10,490 bases of DNA, from assembly GCA_049591635.1 (NCBI GenBank), contig JBAWFF010000012.1:1-10490 (forward strand). The letters run 5' to 3'. This document shows, one piece after another, positions 1 through 5,520 of the stretch; position 1 is the stretch's first letter, and each line of letters starts with the position of its first letter. Under the pieces are notes generated by a model. That model saw only the letters and a list, made by a program, of their open reading frames with translations. It had not been told where the DNA came from and ran no database searches. The translations under genes and the position numbers were made by a program. The stretch is from DATFDN01 sp049591635. Its GTDB lineage: Bacteria > Pseudomonadota > Alphaproteobacteria > Acetobacterales > Acetobacteraceae.

Positions 1-260
1 ACGGCGCGTTGCACAAGGTGCAACAGGCGTTCCTCGATCATGACGGGCTTCAGTGCGGCTATTGCACGCCGGGCCAGGTTTGCTCGGCGGTGGGGATGAT
101 CGAGGAGGCGCGATCCGGTCATCCGAGCCATGTCACCAAGGATTTGACCGGCCCGATCGAACTCACCGACGACGAGATACGCGAACGGATGAGCGGCAAT
201 CTGTGCCGGTGCGGGGCCTACGTGAACATCGTTGCCGCGATCAGCGAGGCGGCGCGATGA
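1..260 (+). CDS. paoA: Aldehyde oxidoreductase Fe-S subunit (PaoA/YagT-like), 5' partial
   Basis: This is the C-terminal part of the [2Fe-2S] subunit of a xanthine dehydrogenase-family molybdoenzyme; the reading frame is already open at base 3, so the gene starts before the window. The visible 86 residues are the second, helical [2Fe-2S] domain, with its cysteine motifs CGYCTPGQ (about 56-79) and CRCGAY (about 203-220). The stretch PSHVTKDLTGPIELTDDEIR closely resembles E. coli PaoA (YagT) from memory. In that family the subunit passes electrons from the molybdenum site to FAD, and the complex is exported to the periplasm by a Tat signal on this subunit; that N-terminus is outside the window. 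The stop codon overlaps the next start as ATGA (257-260), which marks an operon. No lesion is visible in this part, but its partner genes are broken. Confidence 0.9.
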   Translation, partial: GALHKVQQAFLDHDGLQCGYCTPGQVCSAVGMIEEARSGHPSHVTKDLTGPIELTDDEIRERMSGNLCRCGAYVNIVAAISEAAR

Positions 261-1250
261 ACCCGTTCGCCTATCAGCGCGCGACCGACGCGGCGGGCGC
301 CGTCGCCGCCGTGATGGGCCGTTCCGGCGCGGCCTTCCTCGGCGGCGGCACCAACCTGGTCGATCACATGCGCCTGGGCGTGGCGCTGCCGGACCTGTTG
401 GTGGACGTGACGGGCCTGCCGTTCGATCGGGTGGAGGAATTGCCCGGCGGGCGGCGTGCGGATCGGCGCCTTGGTCCGCAACAGCGATCTCGCCGCCGAC
501 ACGCTGATCCGCGGCCGCTACACGGTGCTGTCGCAGGCGTTGCTGGCGGGCGCCTCGGGGCAGCTCCGCAATCTCGCGACCACCGGGGGGAATTTGTTGC
601 AGCGCACCCGCTGCGTCTATTTCCAGGACGTCTCCACGCCCTGCAACAAGCGCGCGCCGGGCACCGGCTGCTCCGCGATCGGCGGCTACACGCGCTATCA
701 CGCGATCCTTGGCGGTTCGGAGCATTGCATCGCGGTGCATCCGTCCGACATGGCGGTGGCGATGGCCGCCCTCGACGCGGTCGTCGTCGTGCTCGGCAAG
801 GACGGCGAACGGCGCGTCAGGCTGGTCGATTTCCACCGCCTGCCCGGCGAGGCGCCGGAGCGCGACACCGTGCTCGAACACGGTGAGCTGATCGCTGCCG
901 TGGAATTGCCGGCGCCGCCGGAGGGCACGCGCTCGGCGTACCGCAAGGTCCACGACCGCGCTTCCTATGCGTTCGCGCTGGTCTCGGTCGCCGCCATGCT
1001 CGATGTCCGCGACGGCGCAATCGCCGAGGCGCGCATTGCGTTGGGCGGCGTCACGCACAAGCCGTGGCGGGCGACGCGGGCCGAGGCGGTGCTGCGCGGG
1101 GCGTCGGCGACGCGGGAGAATTTCCGCCGCGCCGCCGATGCCGAGCTTGCCGACGCGCGTCCCGAGCCGGGGAACGCGTTCAAGGTGAGGATGGCCGCCA
1201 ACACATTGGTGGCGGTGCTGCGCGACCTGACCGCGGAGGCGGCGCGATGA
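257..1250 (+). pseudogene. paoB: Aldehyde oxidoreductase FAD subunit (PaoB/YagS-like), frameshifted
   Basis: The start ATG at 257 overlaps the preceding stop. Frame 2 encodes MNPFAYQRAT followed by the FAD-binding motif FLGGGTNLVDH (about residues 28-37) and continues to about base 448. Homology then continues one frame over, from GTG 456 (VRIGALVRNSDLAAD), through a second FAD motif GASGQLRNLATTGGN, to a stop at 1248-1250. Removing one G from the run at 449-451 restores a continuous GGGVRIGALVRN, as in PaoB. Cysteines in RTRCVYF, STPCNKR and GTGC (about 604-672) match the loop that binds an extra [4Fe-4S] cluster in PaoB and in 4-hydroxybenzoyl-CoA reductase. With the shift repaired the product would be about 330 residues, the usual family length. 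The lesion is either a real mutation or a sequencing error in a G/C-rich run; the damage in the next gene favours real decay. Confidence 0.88.
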
Positions 1251-2242
1251 GTGAATTGCTGGAGCCGCGCGCGATCGGCGAGGATCTCGAGCGCCTCGAT
1301 GGGCGGGCCAAGGTTACCGGCACCGCGCCGTATGCGTTTGAGCACCGCTTTGTGCGCCCGCTCTATGTGCATCCGTTGCAGGCGAGCATTGCGCGCGGCC
1401 GGGTCGCCTCCATCGACGCCGGCGCGGCGAAGGCGCTCGCCGGGGTCGTCGCGGTCCTAACCCACGAGAACGCGCCGCGGCTGAAATCGGCCGACGACAA
1501 GGAACTGTGGATCCTGCAATCGGACGAAGTCGGCTTTCGCGGCCAGTTCGTCGGCGCGATCGTCGCCGAGAATTAGGAGATCGCTCGCCATGCCGCCGCG
1601 CTGGTGCGGGTGGGGTACGCCGAGGCGGCGCACGACACCGAGTTGCGCGCCGATCGCGACGATCTCTACGCGCCCAAGCACGTCAACCCGGGCTTGCCGA
1701 CCGACACCGAGGAGGGCGATGTCGAGGCGGCGCTCGCCTCGGCCGCGGTGACACTCGATCGCACCTACACGACGCCGCATGAGAACAACAACCCGATGGA
1801 GCCGCACACCACCGTCGCCCGCTGGGCCGACGGCGAGCTGACCCTGTGGGATTCCACCCAAGGCGTGCATTCGGTGCGCCAGACGCTGGCGCCGGTCTTC
1901 GGGCTCAAACCCGAGCGCATCCGCGTGATCGCCCCGCATGTCGGCGGCGGCTTCGGCTCGAAGGGAACGCCGCACGCCCATGACGTGCTCGCCGGCCTCG
2001 CCGCGCGGGCGGTTCCGGGCCGGGCGGTGAAGCTGGCGCTGACGCGCCAGCAGATGTTCTCGCTCGCCGGCTATCGCACGCCGACCATCCAGCGCATCCG
2101 CCTCGGCGCCGATCGCGACGGGCGCCTGACCGCGATCGCCCGCCGCCGCTGCGATTACCATCACCGAGCAACTGGTAGCGACAATCAGTGTCTTGCGAAG
2201 CGACGTGTCGACCATCCTCCGGTTGATCTTGTTGTAGTTTGA
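1247..2242 (+). pseudogene. paoC: Aldehyde oxidoreductase Mo subunit (PaoC/YagR-like), nonsense and truncated
   Basis: The start ATG at 1247 overlaps the stop of the FAD subunit (ATGA). The product resembles the molybdenum cofactor-binding large subunit: RLDGRAKVTGTAPYAFEH (about residues 17-34) opens the hammerhead domain, and the Mo-binding domain begins with PHENNNPMEPHTTVARW and PHVGGGFGSKG (about 1939-1971). An in-frame TAG at 1574-1576 (AEN-stop-EIARHAA) interrupts it, and the same frame continues in register afterwards, so this is a point nonsense lesion. Homology ends at about 2140 after RLTAIA; the remaining codons to TGA 2240-2242 are unrelated. About 300 of the roughly 730 residues of the family are present, so most of the cofactor site and the catalytic glutamate region are gone. 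Whatever happens at the TAG, no functional enzyme can be made from this copy. Confidence 0.88.
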
Positions 2243-2244
2243 AC

Positions 2245-2295
2245 CGCAACAACGTCACGGTTGCGACCGGGTTGAACGCCGCGTGCGCAGCGGCG
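2245..2295. repeat. Two consecutive hairpins after the truncated gene
   Basis: The first hairpin pairs CGCAAC (2245-2250) with GTTGCG (2260-2265) around a nine-base loop. The second pairs CGCCGC (2277-2282) with GCGGCG (2290-2295) around a seven-base loop. Both stems are perfect. Neither is followed by a T tract, so they are not typical intrinsic terminators. They lie 8 and 40 bases after a TAG at 2235-2237 that ends a tail-like frame. Confidence 0.4.
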
Positions 2296-2397
2296 GATAC
2301 TCCCGGGCAGTCGTTGACTGTTGTTCACGATACAGAAATACCCCCCCCGGCAACCAACCTGGGTTGTAAAATTGCGGATGAGCCATTCAACCTAAGA

Positions 2398-2430
2398 TTG
2401 TCCTTGCATACGACAATTGGTATGACCGGA
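2398..2430 (+). promoter_or_regulatory. Orphan sigma70-like promoter with GntR/PdhR-type operator
   Basis: TTGTCC (2398-2403) is followed after 17 bases by TATGAC (2421-2426); each hexamer matches the sigma70 consensus at four of six positions. Over the -10 lies AATTGGTATGACC (2415-2427), which matches the PdhR/FCD-GntR operator pattern AATTGGTnnnACC with a degenerate right end. A wider dyad, CATAC (2407-2411) and GTATG (2420-2424), covers the same bases. No gene follows on either strand within 190 bases, so if real this is a leftover control region. Confidence 0.3.
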
Positions 2431-2618
2431 CACGATCACGAAAGCGCGGCCACTCGTCGCTTTCCCGGCAAGCTTATTGCCCCTCGGATGGGGCTCCCAG
2501 GCGATCATTCGGCTCCACAGGCAGGTCAGGTCTGCTCGTGTTCACGGGCGGGTCGTGAGTTGTAGATTCGATCAACCGAATTTTTGCGCAGGAGCTCCCG
2601 CCCCGGCACAAGAGTGGA

Positions 2619-3023
2619 TCACATGGCCCGCGCCCGCCCGAAGATCGCCGGCGTGATGATCGAAATTCTCCGGAAGGCGTTGAGCACCAGCAGATCGGCA
2701 TCGCCCGAGACGATCACGTCAGCGCGCCCATTCACCGCAAGTTCGAGAAACTTGTCGTCCTTTGGATCACGACACCCGGTGATCTTCTCAGTAATCTTCA
2801 CGAGTTCGGCGGCGGCAAATATCCGGCCTAGCCTGTCCGCGAAGATCGGCGCGACATCTTCGGCAATGCGAGGTCGGCGCAAGACCTCCATGATTTCCTG
2901 CTCTGTCGCCTCAGTCTTGAGAAGCCCGGTGAACCTGTCGAGCCACCGAACGACCAGGGCTGGCCACGATGTTTCCTTGATGGCGGCACTGACGAAGACG
3001 TTTGTATCGACAACGAGCCTCAT
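2619..3023 (-). CDS. PIN-domain toxin (COG1569 type) of a toxin-antitoxin pair
   Basis: The 134-residue product is a PIN-domain protein of the family usually annotated as putative toxin-antitoxin toxin component. In the family these are metal-dependent ribonucleases that stop growth by cutting RNA when free of antitoxin. It begins MRLVVDTNVFVSAAI with the first acidic metal ligand at Asp6; Glu43 (EQEIMEVL) and the C-terminal block RDPKDDKFLELA...VSGDADLL (about 86-112, Asp90 and Asp108) supply the others. All four expected acidic positions are present, so the enzyme looks intact. The start at 3023 is chosen because DTN should lie near the N-terminus and because it overlaps the antitoxin stop by four bases (ATGA); an upstream in-frame extension to 3089 lies wholly inside the antitoxin gene. 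It sits in a lower-GC patch next to a decayed operon, as expected for a mobile module. Confidence 0.85.
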   Translation of the reverse strand: MRLVVDTNVFVSAAIKETSWPALVVRWLDRFTGLLKTEATEQEIMEVLRRPRIAEDVAPIFADRLGRIFAAAELVKITEKITGCRDPKDDKFLELAVNGRADVIVSGDADLLVLNAFRRISIITPAIFGRARAM

Positions 3024-3259
3024 CCGCGGCGTGGCTGCACGGCTTCGCGCTCTTCCTCGATAATGCGGTCGATGTCCTCGTCGGTCCAACCTTTCGCGAT
3101 CACCCGAGGCCGGGCAAATCGCCGCACCTCGGTCAGCCAGTCATCCGGCTCAATCGTGATCATCACGGGCTGATCCGGCGCGACGCCGCGGCGGGTGAGT
3201 TCCGCTGCCACCTGTCCCGCGGTGCTTGCGATGAACTCCGGCTCCGCGACCTTCCTCAT
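3020..3259 (-). CDS. Antitoxin paired with the PIN toxin
   Basis: The 79-residue product starts MRKVAEPEFIASTAGQVAAE and ends with an acidic helix, GWTDEDIDRIIEEEREAV, of the sort that wraps and blocks a PIN toxin. The middle segment PVMITIEPDDWL is common in small proteins upstream of COG1569 toxins. It precedes the toxin and overlaps it by four bases, the standard order and coupling for a toxin-antitoxin operon. The start at 3259 is supported by GGAGAG about six bases upstream on the minus strand; a longer in-frame start at 3334 would overlap the start of the divergent alcohol dehydrogenase and is less likely. Role and pairing are inferred from context and length; I do not recognise a named DNA-binding fold with confidence. 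Autoregulation through the 73-base divergent region is expected but not demonstrated. Confidence 0.75.
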   Translation of the reverse strand: MRKVAEPEFIASTAGQVAAELTRRGVAPDQPVMITIEPDDWLTEVRRFARPRVIAKGWTDEDIDRIIEEEREAVQPRRG

Positions 3260-3275
3260 GGCTTCTCTCCGTACT

Positions 3276-3291
3276 GGCGCGCCGCCGCGCC
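3276..3291. promoter_or_regulatory. GC-rich inverted repeat in divergent intergenic region
   Basis: GGCGCG (3276-3281) and CGCGCC (3286-3291) form a perfect six-base inverted repeat around CCGC. It lies 17-32 bases before the antitoxin start and 42-57 bases before the alcohol dehydrogenase start. Its position would suit an operator for toxin-antitoxin autoregulation or a hairpin in either leader, but inverted repeats of this length arise easily in GC-rich DNA. Confidence 0.25.
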
Positions 3292-3319
3292 CAAGGGCAC
3301 ACTGGCCGGCAACCCAAGC

Positions 3320-3324
3320 GGAGG
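3320..3324 (+). promoter_or_regulatory. Ribosome binding site fixing the alcohol dehydrogenase start
   Basis: GGAGG lies eight bases before the ATG at 3333. The reading frame is open further upstream to 3195 through the antitoxin region, so this site decides the start: the upstream codons do not resemble an alcohol dehydrogenase N-terminus, whereas MKAAILHE does. Confidence 0.75.
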
Positions 3325-3332
3325 AACCTAGC

Positions 3333-4421
3333 ATGAAAGCAGCAATCCTGCACGAGGCGCATCACCCGCTCACTATCGAGGACGTGGAGATCGAGAAGCC
3401 CAAGCGGCGCGAAATCCTGCTGCGGACCGCGTTTGCCGGCCTCTGCCATAGCGACCTCCACTTCATGGAAGGCCTCTACCCGTTCCCGACCCCGGTCGTG
3501 CTCGGCCACGAGGCGGCGGCGGTCGTCGAGGCGGTGGGCGAGGACGTGACCTACGTGAAGCCGGGCGACCACGTCATCACCTGCCTGTCGGTGTTCTGCG
3601 GCGAGTGCGCGCAATGCGTCACCGGCCACTCCAACCTCTGCGAGAACACCGAGGTGAAGTTGCTGCCCGGCGCGGCGCGGCGGCTGCGGTGGAAGGGGCA
3701 GGTGCTGAACCAGGCGTTCAACCTCTCCGCCTTCGCCGATCACATGCTGGTCCACGAACACGCGGTGGTGAAGATCAAGCCCGACATCCCCCTCGACATC
3801 GCCACCCTGGTGGGCTGCGGCGTGATGACCGGGGTCGGCGCGGTGTTTCACGCCGCCAAGGTGGAGCCGGGCAGCACCGTCGCGGTGATCGGCTGCGGCG
3901 GCATCGGCTTGTCGGCGGTGAATGGCGCGGCGATCGCCGGGGCCGAGCGGATCATCGCGATCGACACCGTGGCGTCGAAGCTGGAGAAGGCGCGCGAGAT
4001 GGGCGCGACGGACACGATCAACGCCTCCAATGTCGATCCAGTCGAGGCGGTGCGCGAACTGACCGGCGGCGGCGTGCCGTACGTCTTCGAGGCGATCGGG
4101 TTGAAGAAGACCGCCGAGCAATCCTTCGCCATGCTCCGCCCGGGCGGCGTCGCGACGATCATCGGCATGATCCCGGTCGGCGTGAAGATCGAGCTGTCCG
4201 GCGCCGACTTCCTGCGCGACCGCAAGATCCAGGGCACCTCGATGGGCGGCAACCATTTCCGCGTCGACATGCCGCGACTGCTGGAGCTGTGGCGCCAGGG
4301 GCGGCTGCAACTGGAGACGCTGATCTCCGGGCGGATCACGCTCGACAAGATCAACGAGGGGTTCGCCAACCTGAAGTCGGGCGCGCCGGTGCGGCAGCTG
4401 ATCGATTTCGGGGTGGTGTAG
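3333..4421 (+). CDS. Zinc-dependent alcohol dehydrogenase (class III/AdhC-like MDR)
   Basis: This 362-residue protein is a medium-chain dehydrogenase/reductase that should oxidise an alcohol to an aldehyde with NAD. The catalytic zinc ligands are visible as Cys38 (GLCHSD), His59-Glu60 (GHE) and Cys162 (VGCGVMTG). The structural zinc lobe has Cys89, Cys92, Cys95 and Cys103 (CGECAQCVTGHSNLC). The Rossmann nucleotide motif GCGGIG is at 187-192 and an acidic Asp211 ends the second strand, favouring NAD over NADP. Length and motif order are normal for the COG1062 group, which includes formaldehyde/glutathione and general alcohol dehydrogenases; the substrate cannot be read from sequence. It is the first plus-strand gene after the toxin-antitoxin pair and is 53 bases before glpX, so co-transcription with glpX-recJ is plausible. 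Confidence 0.92.
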   Translation: MKAAILHEAHHPLTIEDVEIEKPKRREILLRTAFAGLCHSDLHFMEGLYPFPTPVVLGHEAAAVVEAVGEDVTYVKPGDHVITCLSVFCGECAQCVTGHSNLCENTEVKLLPGAARRLRWKGQVLNQAFNLSAFADHMLVHEHAVVKIKPDIPLDIATLVGCGVMTGVGAVFHAAKVEPGSTVAVIGCGGIGLSAVNGAAIAGAERIIAIDTVASKLEKAREMGATDTINASNVDPVEAVRELTGGGVPYVFEAIGLKKTAEQSFAMLRPGGVATIIGMIPVGVKIELSGADFLRDRKIQGTSMGGNHFRVDMPRLLELWRQGRLQLETLISGRITLDKINEGFANLKSGAPVRQLIDFGVV

Positions 4422-4474
4422 GCGGCGCGCCGGGCTACTCTGGGAATTACGGATTCGCACCTGGAGAAGCCCCG

Positions 4475-5470
4475 ATGTCCGCCCCCTCCCGTCCGCTGTT
4501 GAGCGAGGTCACCGACCGTAACCTCGCTCTCGAACTCGTCCGCGTCACCGAGGCGGCGGCGCTTGCCGCATCGCGCTGGATCGGGCTCGGCAAGAAGAAC
4601 GAGGCGGACGGGGCGGCGGTGGAGGCGATGCGCCGCGCCTTCGACCAGGTCGCGATCGCCGGCACCGTGGTCATCGGCGAGGGCGAGATGGACGAGGCGC
4701 CGATGCTGTTCATCGGCGAGACGGTCGGCTGCGGTGGCCCGGCGATGGATATCGCCGTCGATCCGTTGGAGGGAACCACGCTGACTGCCAAGGGCGGCCC
4801 GAACGCCATCGCCACCGTCGCGATGGCCGAGAAGGGCGGCTTCCTGCACGCGCCCGACATCTACATGGACAAGATCGCCGTGGGCGGCGGACTGCCGGAT
4901 GGGGTCGTCGATCTCGACGCCTCGGTCGGCGAGAACCTGCGCAACCTCGCGCGCGCCAAGCGCCGCGATGTGTCGGACTTGGTCGTTTGCATGCTCGACC
5001 GCGACCGCCACAAGGCGCTGATCGCCGGCTGCCGGGAGGCCGGCGCGCGGATCATCCTCATCAGCGACGGCGACGTGGCGGGTGTCATCGCGACGGCGAT
5101 GCCGGATGCGGAGATCGACATCTACATGGGCTCGGGCGGCGCGCCGGAGGGCGTGCTCGCCGCCGCCGCGCTGCGCTGCACCGGCGGACAGATGCAGGGA
5201 AGGCTGTTGTACGAGAACGACGAACAGATCGCGCGCGCGCGCTCAATGGGCGTCACCGACCCGCGGCACAAATACAGCGTCACCGAGATGGCAAAGGGCG
5301 ACGTGATGTTCGCCGCGACCGGCGTGACGACCGGCGCGATGCTGCGCGGCGTGCGCCGCATGGGCGTCGGGGCCACGACGCACTCGATCGTCATGCGTAG
5401 CAAATCGGGCACGGTGCGCTTCATCGAGGCGCACCATAATTTCGCGACCAAGACCTGGGTGCCGACCTGA
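4475..5470 (+). CDS. glpX: Class II fructose-1,6-bisphosphatase GlpX
   Basis: The 331-residue product hydrolyses fructose 1,6-bisphosphate to fructose 6-phosphate in cytoplasmic gluconeogenesis (and in the Calvin cycle where present). It carries the class II signatures GEGEMDEAPMLFIGE (about 68-82), AVDPLEGTT (about 94-102; metal ligands Asp96 and Glu99) and GGAPEGVL (about 221-228, Glu225), aligned from memory with E. coli GlpX. Length matches the family. The ATG at 4475 is preceded by GGAG at 4463-4466, and the N-terminus RPLLSEVTDRNLALELVRVTEAAA is typical of alphaproteobacterial GlpX. In many alphaproteobacteria glpX stands between hom (homoserine dehydrogenase) and recJ; here recJ follows immediately but an alcohol dehydrogenase sits in the hom position. 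Confidence 0.95.
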   Translation: MSAPSRPLLSEVTDRNLALELVRVTEAAALAASRWIGLGKKNEADGAAVEAMRRAFDQVAIAGTVVIGEGEMDEAPMLFIGETVGCGGPAMDIAVDPLEGTTLTAKGGPNAIATVAMAEKGGFLHAPDIYMDKIAVGGGLPDGVVDLDASVGENLRNLARAKRRDVSDLVVCMLDRDRHKALIAGCREAGARIILISDGDVAGVIATAMPDAEIDIYMGSGGAPEGVLAAAALRCTGGQMQGRLLYENDEQIARARSMGVTDPRHKYSVTEMAKGDVMFAATGVTTGAMLRGVRRMGVGATTHSIVMRSKSGTVRFIEAHHNFATKTWVPT

Positions 5471-5520
5471 ACGCCACCCTCGCGCTCGGCGTCGAGCGCT
5501 CCCTTTCGGGGCGACGCTGG

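Larger units (their letters stand above)
2243..2618. other. Gene-free junction between decayed operon and toxin-antitoxin genes
   Basis: No reading frame here has convincing coding character. The stretch starts just after the broken Mo-subunit gene and ends at the toxin stop codon. It contains hairpins near 2245-2295, an eight-C run at 2341-2348, a promoter/operator-like site near 2398-2430, and a short inverted repeat GCCCC-N6-GGGGC at 2479-2494 that lacks a T tract. Base composition looks less GC-rich than in the flanking genes. I read it as scar DNA left by a rearrangement that removed the 3' part of the aldehyde oxidoreductase operon. Confidence 0.6.

Noticed and set aside
1457..2215. Minus-strand frame starting with a signal-peptide-like MVDTSLRKTLIVATSCSVMV
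   Set aside because: The hydrophobic start is suggestive, but the rest is antisense to recognised PaoC sequence and the GGAGG abuts the ATG with no spacing; it is probably coincidence.
2271..2277. GTTGAAC, which fits the GTTRRRY core of integron attC sites
   Set aside because: No matching RYYYAAC partner or paired inner boxes are present, and there is no integrase or cassette array.
2341..2348. Run of eight C bases
   Set aside because: A short homopolymer with no gene around it; there is no basis for calling phase variation.
2479..2494. GCCCC-N6-GGGGC hairpin as an intrinsic terminator
   Set aside because: The stem is only five pairs, no T tract follows, and no gene ends just upstream on either strand.
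2239..2565. A 108-residue plus-strand frame in the junction
   Set aside because: No ribosome binding site, irregular composition and no recognisable family; it spans hairpins and a promoter-like site.
3150..4460. A 436-residue minus-strand open frame opposite the alcohol dehydrogenase
   Set aside because: Antisense shadow of a gene with complete zinc and NAD motifs; composition is dominated by His, Arg, Asp and Ala with no domain.
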